DNA of 64,000 nucleotides from Allobosea sp. (GCF_030695125.1 NZ_JAUYTP010000008.1:124001-188000), one strand, 5' to 3'. Positions 43,666 to 53,280 are shown, numbered from the stretch's first letter. Notes: a model not told the origin generated them from the letters alone. Translations and numbers: made by a program.

Positions 43666-45267
43666 ATGAAAGCGCGTGTTTTCGGCCTTGCGGCCGCTCT
43701 GCTCGGGGTTTCGCTGCTGGCGCTCGGCGCCGCCGAGGCCCGGCCGTTGAAATGGGCCGCCGCGGGCGACGCCCTGACGATCGATCCCCACGGCCAGAAC
43801 GAGGGGCCGACGACGGCGCTTACCCAGCACATCTATGAAGCCCTGACCGAGCGCGACCATGCCGGCAAGCTCCTGCCGCTGCTCGCCTCGTCCTGGCGGG
43901 TGCTGCCCGACGATCCGACGACCTGGGAGTTCAAGCTCCAGCCGAACGTCAAGTTCCATGACGGCAGCGCCTTCACCGCCGACGACGTGGTGTTTTCCTA
44001 TGAACGCGCCATGCAGCCGAGTTCCGACTTCAAGGGGCTGCTGACCTCCGTCGAGAAGGTCAGCAAGGTCGACGACCTGACGGTGCGCATCAAGACCAAG
44101 GGCGCCAACCCGCTGCTCGTCAACAACACCGTCTCGATCCGCATCATGAGCAAGGCCTGGGCCGAGAAGAACAACGCCACCAAGGCGCAGGACTTCAAGA
44201 ACAAGGAAGAGAATTTCGCCGTCCGCAATGCCAACGGCACCGGCCCGTTCACGCTGGTCACCCGCGAGGCGGACGTGAAGACGGTGATGAAGCGCAACGA
44301 CGCCTACTGGAACAAGGCCAAGGTGCCGCTCGAGATCACCGAGCTGACCTACGTGCCGATCAAGCAGGACGCCACCCGCGTCGCCGCGCTGCTCTCGGGC
44401 GAAGTGGACTTTGTCCAGGACGTTCCGGTGCAGGACATCGCCCGCCTCAAGAGCCAGTCCACGCTGCGGGTCAATTCGGGCGCCGAGAACCGCACCATCT
44501 TCTTCGGCATGGACGTCGCGTCCGCCGATCTCAAGGGCGACGACGTCCAGGGCAAGAACCCCTTCGCCGACAAGCGCGTCCGCCAGGCCCTCAACATGGC
44601 GATCAACCGCCCGGCGATCCAGCGCGTCGTCATGCGCGGCGAGTCGATCCCCACCGGCGTCATCATGCCGCCCTTCGTGAATGGCTGGACCAAGGAGCTA
44701 GACGCTTTTCCCGCGGTCGACAACGCCAAGGCCAAGGCCCTGCTCGCGGAAGCCGGCTACCCCAACGGCTTCTCGGTGACGCTGCACTGCCCCAATGACC
44801 GCTATGTCAATGACGAGGGCATCTGCCAGGCGGCCGTCGGCATGTTCGCGCAGATCGGCGTCAAGGTGAACCTGGTCTCGCAGTCGAAGTCGATCCACTT
44901 CACCCTGATCCAGAAGAACCCGCCGGAGACCGAATTCTACCTCGTCGGCTGGGGCGTCCCGACCTTCGACAGCGACTACATCTTCTCCTTCATGTACCAT
45001 TCGCGCACCGGCTCGCAGGGCTCCTGGAACGCCACCGGCTTCAAGAATGCCGAGGTCGACGCCATGATCCAGTCGCTCTCGCAGGAGGTCGACATTCCCA
45101 AGCGCGACGCCACCATCTCCAGGATCTGGACGCGGCTGAAGGACGAGACGATCTATCTGCCGATCCACCATCAGTCGCTGAGCTACGCGATGAAGACCAA
45201 TCTCGACATTCCCGTCGACGTGTCGAACTCGCCGAAGCTGAAGATGGTGAGCTTCAAGGGCTCGTAG
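43666..45267 (+). CDS. ABC transporter substrate-binding protein, peptide/nickel type (system 2)
   Basis: 533 aa SBP_bac_5 protein with signal peptide MKARVFGLAAALLGVSLLALGAAEA. A strong GGGAGG ribosome site precedes the ATG. Contains LLASSWRVLPDDPTTWEF, LQPNVKFHDGSAFTADDVVFSYERA, and the FYLVGWGVPTFDSDY block. First gene of a five-gene importer independent of system 1; the binding proteins differ clearly in sequence, so different ligands are likely. Confidence 0.92.
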   Translation: MKARVFGLAAALLGVSLLALGAAEARPLKWAAAGDALTIDPHGQNEGPTTALTQHIYEALTERDHAGKLLPLLASSWRVLPDDPTTWEFKLQPNVKFHDGSAFTADDVVFSYERAMQPSSDFKGLLTSVEKVSKVDDLTVRIKTKGANPLLVNNTVSIRIMSKAWAEKNNATKAQDFKNKEENFAVRNANGTGPFTLVTREADVKTVMKRNDAYWNKAKVPLEITELTYVPIKQDATRVAALLSGEVDFVQDVPVQDIARLKSQSTLRVNSGAENRTIFFGMDVASADLKGDDVQGKNPFADKRVRQALNMAINRPAIQRVVMRGESIPTGVIMPPFVNGWTKELDAFPAVDNAKAKALLAEAGYPNGFSVTLHCPNDRYVNDEGICQAAVGMFAQIGVKVNLVSQSKSIHFTLIQKNPPETEFYLVGWGVPTFDSDYIFSFMYHSRTGSQGSWNATGFKNAEVDAMIQSLSQEVDIPKRDATISRIWTRLKDETIYLPIHHQSLSYAMKTNLDIPVDVSNSPKLKMVSFKGS

Positions 45268-45297
45268 TTCCCTCTGCCTCGTTCGTGAACCTCCGAC

Positions 45298-45398
45298 GTC
45301 ATCCCGGACAAGCCGCGTCAGCGGCGCTGATCCGGGATCCATGCCTGAACGGTTCCGGCATGGATCCCGGGTCTGCGCTGCGCTCCGCCCGGGATGAC
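45298..45398. repeat. Intergenic palindromic repeat, GTCATCCCGGAC type (family B copy 1)
   Basis: Starts GTCATCCCGGACAAGCCGCG and ends CTCCGCCCGGGATGAC, with an inner pair GATCCGGGATCCATGCC / GGCATGGATCCCGGGTC. It lies between the binding protein and first permease of ABC system 2, like the terminator in system 1. A second copy is at 53480. Confidence 0.88.
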
Positions 45399-45442
45399 CT
45401 GGAGACTTGTTTTTCTGACGGTGTTGGGAAAGTAGCCCCGTA

Positions 45443-46426
45443 ATGCTCGCCTACATCCTGCGCTCGCTGATGCAGGGCATCGTCGTGATGCTGGCCGTCG
45501 CCTTCATCGCCTTCTCGATGTTCCGTTTCGTCGGCGACCCCGTGGTCAATATGCTCGGCCAGGAGGCGACGCTGCAGGACCGCGCCGAACTGACGGAGCG
45601 GCTCGGCCTCAACGACCCCGTGCCGCTGCAATTCGCCCGTTTCGTGGCCGATGCGGCACAGGGCGATTTCGGCATCTCCTACCGCCAGGGGCGCAAGGTC
45701 TCCTCGCTGATCCTGGAACGTCTGCCGGCGACGGTGGAACTCGCCGTGCTCTCTGCCATTTTCGCCTTCGTCGTCGGCATCGCGCTCGGCGTCTATGCAG
45801 CGATCCGGCGCGATGGCTGGATCGCCAACCTCGTGATGGCGCTGTCGCTGATCGGCGTCAGCCTGCCGACCTTCCTGATCGGCATCGGGCTGATCTACAT
45901 CTTCGCGGTCGAACTGCGCTGGCTGCCCTCCTTCGGGCGGGGCGATACGGTCGCGATCGGCTGGTGGACGACCGGGCTGCTGACCACGAGCGGGCTGAAA
46001 TCGCTGGTCATGCCGGTGCTGACGCTCGGCTTCCTGCAACTGACCTTGATCATGCGCCTCGTCCGCTCCGAAATGCTGGAGGTGATGCGCACCGACTTCA
46101 TCCGCTTCGCCCGGGCCCGCGGCATCCCCGAGCGGCGCATCGAGTTCCGCCACGCGCTGCGCAACACGCTGATCCCCGTCATCACCATCGCCGGCGTGCA
46201 ACTGGGCGGCGTCGTCGCCTTCGCCATCGTCACCGAGACGGTGTTCCAATGGCCGGGACTCGGCGCGCTCTTCGTCAACGCCGTGCAGTTCGTCGATGTG
46301 CCGGTGATGTCGGCCTATCTCCTGTTCGTGGCCTTCGTCTTCGTGCTGACCTCGCTCCTGGTCGATCTCGTCTACGTCGCGCTCGATCCGCGCCTGCGCA
46401 GCGGCAATCCGGCCATGGCGAAGTGA
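45443..46426 (+). CDS. ABC transporter permease, DppB type (system 2)
   Basis: 327 aa permease starting MLAYILRSLMQGIVVMLAVAFIAFSMFRFVGDP. AELTERLGLNDPVPLQFARFV and GDFGISYRQGRKVSSLI are family motifs; EAA loop FIRFARARGIPERRIEFRH. Followed by a family-A repeat before its partner permease. Confidence 0.93.
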   Translation: MLAYILRSLMQGIVVMLAVAFIAFSMFRFVGDPVVNMLGQEATLQDRAELTERLGLNDPVPLQFARFVADAAQGDFGISYRQGRKVSSLILERLPATVELAVLSAIFAFVVGIALGVYAAIRRDGWIANLVMALSLIGVSLPTFLIGIGLIYIFAVELRWLPSFGRGDTVAIGWWTTGLLTTSGLKSLVMPVLTLGFLQLTLIMRLVRSEMLEVMRTDFIRFARARGIPERRIEFRHALRNTLIPVITIAGVQLGGVVAFAIVTETVFQWPGLGALFVNAVQFVDVPVMSAYLLFVAFVFVLTSLLVDLVYVALDPRLRSGNPAMAK

Positions 46427-46448
46427 GGGCGGCGATGAGCGCATCCAT

Positions 46449-46599
46449 TGTCATTCTGGGGCGGCCCATAGGGCTGAACCCGGAACCCACGACCGGGCGA
46501 GCCCTGTCGGATCAACCTTCCCTGATCACGATTCGCGTCGAGGCGGCTCACCCGGTCATGGGTTCCGGGTTCTTCGCGGTGCGAAGCCCCGGAAAGACA
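46449..46599. repeat. Intergenic palindromic repeat, family A copy 2
   Basis: Starts TGTCATTCTGGGGCGGCCCA with GAACCCGGAACCCACGACCGG, ends with CCGGTCATGGGTTCCGGGTTC and GAAGCCCCGGAAAGACA. A divergent 151-bp copy lying between the two permease genes of ABC system 2. Confidence 0.88.
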
Positions 46600-46610
46600 G
46601 AGGGCGCACC

Positions 46611-47558
46611 GTGACGACGCTTCATCCGCCAAAGCCCCGCACTCCCGGCCGCCTCGCGCGCCTCTGGGATTCCGACATCGCCTTCTCCTTCCGCTCCTCG
46701 CCGGTGACGGTCGCCGCGACGCTGCTGGCGCTGCTGCTCGTGCTGGCTGCGGTCGCGGCGCCGCTGATCGCGCCCTATGATCCCTTCGATCCCGCCTCGC
46801 TCGATCTCTCCGACGGTTTCTCGCGGCCGATGGTGCCCAACGAGATCACCGGCAAGGTGTTCTGGCTGGGCTCGGACGCGCAGGGCCGCGACATCTTCTC
46901 GGCCATCCTCTACGGCTCGCGCGTCTCGCTTTTGGTCGGCGCGGCCTCCGTGCTGTTCTCGCTGGTCATCGGCGTCGGCCTGGGCCTCGTCGCCGGCTAT
47001 GTCGGCGGCCGCACCGAGGCGCTGATCATGCGTGTCGCCGACGTCCAGCTCTCCTTCCCGGCGATCCTCGTCGCGCTTCTGGTCTTCGGCGTCGCCCGCG
47101 GCCTGATCCCGCCGGCGCTGCAGGAGCAGATGACGCTACTGGTGCTGGTCGTCGCCATCGGCCTCTCGAACTGGGCGCAATATGCCCGCACCGTGCGCGG
47201 CTCGACGCTGGTCGAGAAGAACAAGGTCTATGTCGACGCCGCCCGGCTGATCGGGCTGAAGGCCTGGCCGGTGATGCTAAGGCACGTCCTGCCCAACGTC
47301 GCAGGCCCCGTCCTGGTGATCGCCACCATCAACCTGGCGCTCGCCGTCATCGAGGAGGCGACGCTCTCCTTCCTCGGCGTCGGCATGCCGCCGACCCAGC
47401 CGTCGCTGGGCACGCTGATCCGCTTCGGCCAGCAATATCTGTTCTCGGGCGAGTGGTGGATCCTGCTGTTCCCCTCGCTCGTACTGGTTCTGCTCGCCTT
47501 GTCGATCAACCTGTTCGGCGACTGGCTGCGCGACGCGCTCAACCCGAAGCTGAGATGA
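46611..47558 (+). CDS. ABC transporter permease, DppC type (system 2)
   Basis: 315 aa from GTG. FRSSPVTVAATLLALLLVLAAVAAPLIAPYDPFD and FWLGSDAQGRDIFSAILYGSRVSL are the OppC signatures; EAA loop YVDAARLIGLKAWPVMLRH; SFLGVGMPPTQPSLG at the end of the domain. Stop overlaps the downstream ATPase start (ATGA). Confidence 0.94.
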   Translation: MTTLHPPKPRTPGRLARLWDSDIAFSFRSSPVTVAATLLALLLVLAAVAAPLIAPYDPFDPASLDLSDGFSRPMVPNEITGKVFWLGSDAQGRDIFSAILYGSRVSLLVGAASVLFSLVIGVGLGLVAGYVGGRTEALIMRVADVQLSFPAILVALLVFGVARGLIPPALQEQMTLLVLVVAIGLSNWAQYARTVRGSTLVEKNKVYVDAARLIGLKAWPVMLRHVLPNVAGPVLVIATINLALAVIEEATLSFLGVGMPPTQPSLGTLIRFGQQYLFSGEWWILLFPSLVLVLLALSINLFGDWLRDALNPKLR

Positions 47559-48577
47559 GCGCGATGTCGTCTGAAGAAGCCGTCCCCGTCGTCTCCGTCC
47601 GCGACCTCACCGTCGAGTTCGTCACCCGGCGTGGCACCTTGCGCGCGCTCGATCGCGTCTCCTTCGATGTCGGGCGCGGCGAGGTTCTGGGCGTCGTCGG
47701 CGAGTCGGGCGCCGGAAAATCCGTGACCGGGGCCGCCATCATCGGCCTGATCGACCCGCCCGGCCGCATCGCGGGCGGGCAGGTTCTGCTCTCGGGCGAG
47801 CGCATCGACAACCTGCCCCCTGACCAGATCCGCAAGCTGCGGGGCAAGCGCATCGGCATGATCTTCCAGGATCCGCTGACCAGCCTGAACCCGCTCTTCC
47901 GGATCAGCGAGCAGCTGATCGAGACGATCCGCGTTCACAGCGATCTCGATGCCGCCCAGGCCCGCGCCCGCGCCATCGCCCTGCTCGACGAGGTCGGCAT
48001 TCCCGCGCCCGAACGGCGCATCGACAGCTATCCGCATGAATTCTCAGGCGGCATGCGCCAGCGCGTGGTGATCGCGCTCGCGCTCTGCGCGGAACCGGAC
48101 TTCATCATCGCCGACGAGCCGACCACGGCGCTCGACGTCTCCGTCCAGGCGCAGATCATCGCGCTGATCAAGACGCTCTGCCGCGAGCGGGGCACCTCCT
48201 TCATGCTCGTTACCCATGACATGGGCGTCATCGCCGAGACGGTCGACCGCGTCGCGGTGATGTATGCCGGCCGCGTTGCCGAAATCGGCCCGGTGCGCGA
48301 CGTCGTGAAGCAGCCGCTCCACCCCTATGCCCAGGGGCTGATGGGCGCGATTCCCTCGCTGGAGGGGCAGGCCCAGCGGCTGGTGCAGATTCCCGGGTCG
48401 ATGCCGCGGCTCTCCGCCATCCCGCCGGGCTGCGCCTTCAACCCGCGCTGCGCTCAGGCTTTCGCCCGCTGCCATGTCGAGCGCCCGGAACTGATCGCTG
48501 TCGGCGATCGCAGGGTCGCCTGCCACCTCTACGACCAGCCCAGTTCCGGCAGTGCCGGCGCGGAGATCGTTTCATGA
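47555..48577 (+). CDS. ABC transporter ATP-binding protein, DppD type (system 2)
   Basis: 340 aa: Walker A GESGAGKS, Q-loop IFQDPLTSLNP, signature FSGGMRQRV, Walker B FIIADEPTTALD, LVTHDM. Unlike system 1 it has the C-terminal oligopeptide-transporter extension with PPGCAFNPRCAQAFARC, a cysteine pattern that can carry an Fe-S cluster in some homologues. Both ends overlap neighbours by 4 bp. Confidence 0.95.
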   Translation: MSAMSSEEAVPVVSVRDLTVEFVTRRGTLRALDRVSFDVGRGEVLGVVGESGAGKSVTGAAIIGLIDPPGRIAGGQVLLSGERIDNLPPDQIRKLRGKRIGMIFQDPLTSLNPLFRISEQLIETIRVHSDLDAAQARARAIALLDEVGIPAPERRIDSYPHEFSGGMRQRVVIALALCAEPDFIIADEPTTALDVSVQAQIIALIKTLCRERGTSFMLVTHDMGVIAETVDRVAVMYAGRVAEIGPVRDVVKQPLHPYAQGLMGAIPSLEGQAQRLVQIPGSMPRLSAIPPGCAFNPRCAQAFARCHVERPELIAVGDRRVACHLYDQPSSGSAGAEIVS

Positions 48578-49584
48578 GCAAGCGCGCGGACGACGAACTG
48601 CCCTTCGTCGCGGTGCGCGACCTGCGCCGCGTCTTCGACGTCTCGAAACCCTGGCTCAACCGCGTGATCGAGGGCGCGCCGCGGGCCTATCTGAAGGCCG
48701 TCGACGGCGTCTCCTTCGAGATCCGCCGCGGCGAGACCTTCGCGCTCGTCGGCGAATCCGGCTCGGGCAAGTCGACCGTGGCGCGCATGGTGGTCGGCCT
48801 GCTGCCGCCCTCTGCCGGCACCGTCACCATCGACGGCGTCTCGATGAACGACGCCGAGGCCGCGCAGCAGCGCCAGCAGTTGCGCCGCCGCATCCAGATG
48901 ATCTTCCAGGACCCTTACGCCTCGCTCAACCCGCGCTGGCGCGTCGGCAACATCATCGCCGAGCCGATCCGCGCCTTCGGGATCGTCGAGGGCGAGGCGC
49001 AGATCAAGGACCGCGTCGGCGAGTTGCTGAGGCTCGTCGGCCTGCATCCCGACGACTCACGGAAGTTCCCGCACGAGTTCTCCGGCGGCCAGCGCCAGCG
49101 CATCGCGATTGCCCGGGCGCTCGCCTCCGATGCCGAGTTCATCGTCTGCGACGAGCCGACCTCGGCGCTCGACGTCTCCGTCCAGGCGCAGATCCTCAAC
49201 CTGATGCGGGACCTGCAGGAGCGGCTGGGCCTGACCTATCTCTTCATCTCGCACAACCTCGCCGTCGTCCGGCACATGGCGAGCCGCATCGGCGTGATGT
49301 ATCTCGGCCGTCTCGTTGAGGTCTCGGAGGGCAAGAGCCTGTTCTCCAACCCCCGCCATCCCTATACGCGCCTGCTGCTCGACGCGGTGCCCGACGTCGC
49401 CATGGTGGGCAAGGCCCGCGAAGCGGTGAAGGGCGAGATTCCCAACCCGATTGCGCCGCCACCCGGCTGCACCTTCCATCCGCGCTGCCCGCTGGTCTTC
49501 GAGCGTTGCCGCATCGAGAATCCGGCCATCATCGACGGCGTCGCCTGCCACGCCGTCAATGCAGGCCGCGTCGTCGCGGCCTGA
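48574..49584 (+). CDS. ABC transporter ATP-binding protein, DppF type (system 2)
   Basis: 336 aa: Walker A GESGSGKS, Q-loop IFQDPYASLNP, signature FSGGQRQRI, Walker B FIVCDEPTSALD, FISHNL. The C-terminal extension includes PPGCTFHPRCPLVFERC. Last gene of ABC system 2, ending 9 bp before the convergent O-antigen-ligase-like gene. Confidence 0.95.
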   Translation: MSKRADDELPFVAVRDLRRVFDVSKPWLNRVIEGAPRAYLKAVDGVSFEIRRGETFALVGESGSGKSTVARMVVGLLPPSAGTVTIDGVSMNDAEAAQQRQQLRRRIQMIFQDPYASLNPRWRVGNIIAEPIRAFGIVEGEAQIKDRVGELLRLVGLHPDDSRKFPHEFSGGQRQRIAIARALASDAEFIVCDEPTSALDVSVQAQILNLMRDLQERLGLTYLFISHNLAVVRHMASRIGVMYLGRLVEVSEGKSLFSNPRHPYTRLLLDAVPDVAMVGKAREAVKGEIPNPIAPPPGCTFHPRCPLVFERCRIENPAIIDGVACHAVNAGRVVAA

Positions 49585-49593
49585 CGCGCGACG

Positions 49594-50850
49594 TCAGGGC
49601 GCCGGGCCGCCTGCCTTCGGGCGCGTGGTTGCGGCAGCCGGCTTGTCGAGCAGCGGCGCGACCGGCCGGTCGGTGCGGTACTGTCCGCGCGCGATCGCCC
49701 CGAACATCAGCACGACGGCCGTCAGCGTCATCAGCCACCAGGGCTGCAGGGTGGCGAAGCCGAAAGCCGAGAGCGCGAAGGCGGTGGTGAAGGCGGCGAC
49801 GCCGCCGGCGGCCAATGCGCCGGGCATGCGGCCCGCCGCCCGGACCGCGAAATACAGGCAGGTCGCCGCCGCCGCGGCACCGACCAGCCCGAGTTCGTAC
49901 CAGGTCTCGAACAGCAGCGTCGTCGGCGCCGATTGCGGCAGGGCGCCGATCAGCCGGCCGCGCAGCACCGTGTCGAGGCCGTGTCCGGTGATGAGCTGGA
50001 CCGGTGCGCTGCTGACGACATCGGCCCAGACCGAAAGGGATTGCGCGGCGGCGCCCGCACCGTCGGGAAAGCGCGACAGGATCGGAATCAGCAGGAAGGG
50101 CAGGATCGGCGCCAGCAGCATCAGCCCGGCCAGGATCGCGGCGACGATGGCAGCCGATTTTTCGCGGTTGGCGCTGACGGCGCCGAAGGCGACCGCGCCG
50201 CAGATCATCGCGGCGGCCTCTCCGTCCTCGAAGCGGGTCAGCGCCAGCAGGCCGACGACGAGCGCCAGCCCGAGCGCGCTCAGGCCGCGCTCCCGCGACA
50301 AGAGCCAGGCGAGCGCCGGCCAGGCCATGATCAGGATGACGCTGATTCCGCGCTCGACGCTGCCGGGCTCTGCATCGGTATGACGCAGCGCGGCGATCAC
50401 GATCAGTGCCAGCGCGAAGGTCGCGGCGACGCCGGTGCCCAGAGGCGCGAGGTTGAGGTTCGAGGCCCGCATCCGCTCGGGCAGCGCCGCATGGCCGCAG
50501 AAGCCGAGCAGAACGGCGAGGACGAGATTGCCGGCCTTGTCGGCCGCCGAGGTGGTGTAGGGGCTCCAGACCAGCGAGAGAACCGACCAGGCGACGAGGC
50601 CGATCAGGATCATCCCCGGCAGGCTCAACACCGAGCGCTTGAGCATCGTGCCGAAGCCGCCCGGGTCCTCGATCAGCGCCGCGATGATCAGCAGCACGAC
50701 CCCGATCGGCACCAGAACGACCGCCGCGCGGCGCGAGACCAGCGACGCGAGCGGCAGCACCAGTGCCAGCGTGCCGAAGGCGATGCGCCGCAGCAGCAGA
50801 GCCGCGTCGGCGGCGGGGTCGAGCGGGGCGTGGACGTGACGACGGGACAT
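49594..50850 (-). CDS. O-antigen ligase (Wzy_C) family membrane protein
   Basis: 418 aa polytopic membrane protein with ten or more hydrophobic segments. Residues around 85-115 (LVAWSVLSLVWSPYTTSAADKAGN) and the periplasmic-loop element ITGHGLDTVLRGRLIG followed by LFETWYELGLVG fit the O-antigen ligase/polymerase family. It may join glycans to lipid A core or polymerise an exopolysaccharide; no other glycan genes are nearby. Divergent from the DUF2478 gene. Confidence 0.8.
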   Translation of the reverse strand: MSRRHVHAPLDPAADAALLLRRIAFGTLALVLPLASLVSRRAAVVLVPIGVVLLIIAALIEDPGGFGTMLKRSVLSLPGMILIGLVAWSVLSLVWSPYTTSAADKAGNLVLAVLLGFCGHAALPERMRASNLNLAPLGTGVAATFALALIVIAALRHTDAEPGSVERGISVILIMAWPALAWLLSRERGLSALGLALVVGLLALTRFEDGEAAAMICGAVAFGAVSANREKSAAIVAAILAGLMLLAPILPFLLIPILSRFPDGAGAAAQSLSVWADVVSSAPVQLITGHGLDTVLRGRLIGALPQSAPTTLLFETWYELGLVGAAAAATCLYFAVRAAGRMPGALAAGGVAAFTTAFALSAFGFATLQPWWLMTLTAVVLMFGAIARGQYRTDRPVAPLLDKPAAATTRPKAGGPAP

Positions 50851-51042
50851 GGATCGAGAACCGGAAGACGGTCTTCAGCCGGAAAGCGCGCCGGAGATAG
50901 ACACATCGACCGTAGCGGGCTCGTGGGGGCGCGACTGTAGGGCGCGCGCAACACTGCGCCCGCATCTCGCCCGCGGGGGCTCCGCCCCGGCTGCGACCAA
51001 AGCCCTCTGGCCGCGGCCGCGCTTTCATGGGATGACGTCGGC

Positions 51043-51558
51043 ATGACGCTGCTGGCCGCCATTCCCTATGCTTCCGGTTTCCAGATCGACCAGTTCATGG
51101 CCGATCTCGCCCTGCGCCTGAAGGGCCGCGGCCTGCGCCTCGGTGGCGTGGTTCAGCACAATGATGGCAGCTGCGACCAGGGCTGCCTGTCGATGGCGCT
51201 GGAGGATCTCGCCAGCGGGACCCGTTTTCCGATCAGCGAGAACCGGGGCGCGGCATCGACCGGCTGCCGGCTCGATGCGCGCGGCCTCGCTGCGGCCGGT
51301 GGTGCCTTGACCGCCGCGCTCGCTGACGGGACGGACCTCGTCATCGTCAACAAGTTCGGGCGACAGGAGGTTCTGGGGCAGGGCCTGCGCCAGGAAATCG
51401 CCGCCGCGCTTCTGGCCGACGTGCCCCTGCTGATTGCCGTGCGGCAGGATTTTCTGCCCGCCTGGCGGGAGTTCGCCGGCGACGACTGGATCTCGCTCGC
51501 CGCGCAGCCCGAGATCATTGAAGCCTGGGCGCTGTCGCTGGCGTGCGTCACGGCCTGA
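51043..51558 (+). CDS. DUF2478 protein (molybdenum-associated)
   Basis: 171 aa. The pattern LAAIPYASGFQIDQFMADLALRLKGRGLRLGGVVQ, HNDGSCDQGCLSMALEDL and DLVIVNKFGRQEVLGQG resembles a P-loop-like nucleotide-binding fold with a degraded first loop, and matches what I recall of DUF2478, a family usually next to molybdate transport or molybdenum-cofactor genes. It lies 22 bp before fdhD, which fits. Biochemical role unknown. Confidence 0.75.
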   Translation: MTLLAAIPYASGFQIDQFMADLALRLKGRGLRLGGVVQHNDGSCDQGCLSMALEDLASGTRFPISENRGAASTGCRLDARGLAAAGGALTAALADGTDLVIVNKFGRQEVLGQGLRQEIAAALLADVPLLIAVRQDFLPAWREFAGDDWISLAAQPEIIEAWALSLACVTA

Positions 51559-51580
51559 GCGCCCCGCTGGAGCAGCCGCC

Positions 51581-52474
51581 ATGGCGCAGGATATGAGCTT
51601 CCTTAACGACTATCTCGTCCGGCCCGATCCGCAGGCGGTCCGACTTGGTGCCACCGTCTCCGGCATCGACCAGACGGGCGCGACCGTCGAGACCCGCGTC
51701 GTCACCGAGCGCGCGCTGACGCTCTATCTCAACGCCCAGGAGATCGTCACGATGATGACGATCGGCGACCATCCCGACGCGCTGGCGCTGGGCTATCTGC
51801 TCAACCAGAACATGCTCAAGCGCGGCGATGTCGTCGACGCCATCGATTATGACGAGGAACTCGAGGTCGTGGTCGTCCGCACGCCGGAGCGCACCAATTT
51901 CGAGGAGAAGCTGAAGAAGAAGACGCTGACCTCGGGCTGTGCCCAGGGCACGGCTTTCGGGGACCTGATGGAGGCGATCGACGAGATCGAATTGCCCAAG
52001 GCGGAGCTACGCACGAGCTGGCTCTACGCGCTGACCAAGAAGATCAACACCACGCCCTCGCTCTATCTGGAGGCCGGCGCCATCCATGGCTGCGTGCTCT
52101 GCGAGGCCGACAGGCCGCTGGTCTACATGGAGGATGTCGGCCGCCACAACGCCGTCGACAAGGTCGCCGGCTGGATGTTCCGGCACGATGTCGATCCCGC
52201 GAAGATGATCTTCTACACCACCGGCCGCCTGACTTCGGAAATGGTGATCAAGACGGTGCGCATGGGCATCCCCGTGCTGGTCTCCCGCTCCGGCTTCACC
52301 GAATGGGGCGTCGAACTCGCCCGCAAGGCCGGGCTGACCCTGATCGGTCGGGCCCGCGGCAAGCGCTTCGTCGCGCTCGCCGGCGAGCAGAACATCGTCT
52401 TCGATCAGGATCCCGACACGGTCGAGGAGGAGGGCGGCAAGAGCCGGCGCAAGGGGGCTGATCGTGATGATTGA
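51581..52474 (+). CDS. fdhD: Formate dehydrogenase accessory sulfurtransferase FdhD
   Basis: FdhD transfers sulfur to the molybdenum/tungsten bis-guanylyl cofactor before insertion into formate dehydrogenase. 297 aa from MAQDMSFLNDYLVRP; the ORF-track start lies inside the DUF2478 gene. The active-site loop reads TLTSGCAQGTAFG with a single Cys120 where the E. coli protein has CxxC. YMEDVGRHNAVDKVAGW and IFYTTGRLTSEMVIK are clear family motifs. Precedes mobA; a family-A repeat lies between. Confidence 0.94.
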   Translation: MAQDMSFLNDYLVRPDPQAVRLGATVSGIDQTGATVETRVVTERALTLYLNAQEIVTMMTIGDHPDALALGYLLNQNMLKRGDVVDAIDYDEELEVVVVRTPERTNFEEKLKKKTLTSGCAQGTAFGDLMEAIDEIELPKAELRTSWLYALTKKINTTPSLYLEAGAIHGCVLCEADRPLVYMEDVGRHNAVDKVAGWMFRHDVDPAKMIFYTTGRLTSEMVIKTVRMGIPVLVSRSGFTEWGVELARKAGLTLIGRARGKRFVALAGEQNIVFDQDPDTVEEEGGKSRRKGADRDD

Positions 52475-52481
52475 GTTGCGT

Positions 52482-52611
52482 TGTCATTCCGGGGCGATCC
52501 ACAGGATCGAACCCGGAACCCACGACGGGGCTCGACGATCTGACGGGGTTTCACAGGGCTCGCCCGGTCGTGGATTCCGGGTTCTTCGCTGCGCTAAGCC
52601 CCGGAATGACA
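52482..52611. repeat. Intergenic palindromic repeat, family A copy 3
   Basis: Starts TGTCATTCCGGGGCGATCCA with GAACCCGGAACCCACGACGGG, ends CCGGTCGTGGATTCCGGGTTC and TAAGCCCCGGAATGACA. 130 bp filling the fdhD-mobA gap. Very close to copy 1 at 34264. Confidence 0.92.
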
Positions 52612-52624
52612 AGGTGGGATCACA

Positions 52625-53251
52625 ATGAGCGCCCCTCCCACCCTCGGCCTGCTCCTCGCCGGCGGACTCGCGCGCCGCATGGGCGGCGGTGACAAGCCGC
52701 TGCGGACCATCGCGGGCCGCACCATCCTCGCCCATGTGATCGAGCGCCTGGCGCCCCAATGCGACGGGCTCGTGGTCAACGCCAATGGCGACCCCGGCCG
52801 CTTCGCCGATTACGGCCTGCCGGTGGTCGCCGACAGCGTGCCCGATTTCGCCGGGCCGCTCGCCGGCATTCTCGCCGGGCTCGACTGGATGGCGGTCAAT
52901 CGGCCTCAGAACGAATGGCTCGTCAGCGTCGCCGCCGATACGCCCTTCATACCCCACGATCTCGTCGCCCGCCTGCATGCGGCGCGCGAGGCGCAGAACG
53001 TCCCGCTCGCCTGCGCAGCCTCGGGCGGCTGGACGCATCCGGTGATCGGCCTCTGGCCGGTTCGGCTGCGCGCCGATCTGCGCCACGCGCTGACAGTCGA
53101 TGACGAGCGCAAGATCGACCGCTGGACCGCCCGCCATGGCTGCGCCAGCGCGCAGTGGCCGGTGGTGCCGGTCGATCCCTTCTTCAACGCCAACAAGCCC
53201 GAGGACCTCGACGAGGCCGAGCGGCTTTTCGCCACCCTGCCGCCGGCTTGA
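52625..53251 (+). CDS. mobA: Molybdenum cofactor guanylyltransferase
   Basis: Adds GMP to molybdopterin to make the guanine dinucleotide cofactor used by formate dehydrogenases and other DMSO-reductase-family enzymes. 208 aa; N-terminal nucleotide loop [18 protein letters not shown], then [22 protein letters not shown] and VAADTPFIP, and C-terminal [14 protein letters not shown]. Its position beside fdhD fits the formate dehydrogenase locus. Confidence 0.95.
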   Translation: MSAPPTLGLLLAGGLARRMGGGDKPLRTIAGRTILAHVIERLAPQCDGLVVNANGDPGRFADYGLPVVADSVPDFAGPLAGILAGLDWMAVNRPQNEWLVSVAADTPFIPHDLVARLHAAREAQNVPLACAASGGWTHPVIGLWPVRLRADLRHALTVDDERKIDRWTARHGCASAQWPVVPVDPFFNANKPEDLDEAERLFATLPPA

Positions 53252-53280
53252 ACCCCCTGCGGTCCTTCGCTATCTGTCCT

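Noticed and set aside
51434-51580. Upstream extension of fdhD in the ORF track
   Set aside because: It overlaps the DUF2478 gene in another frame; the ATG at 51581 begins the conserved FdhD sequence.
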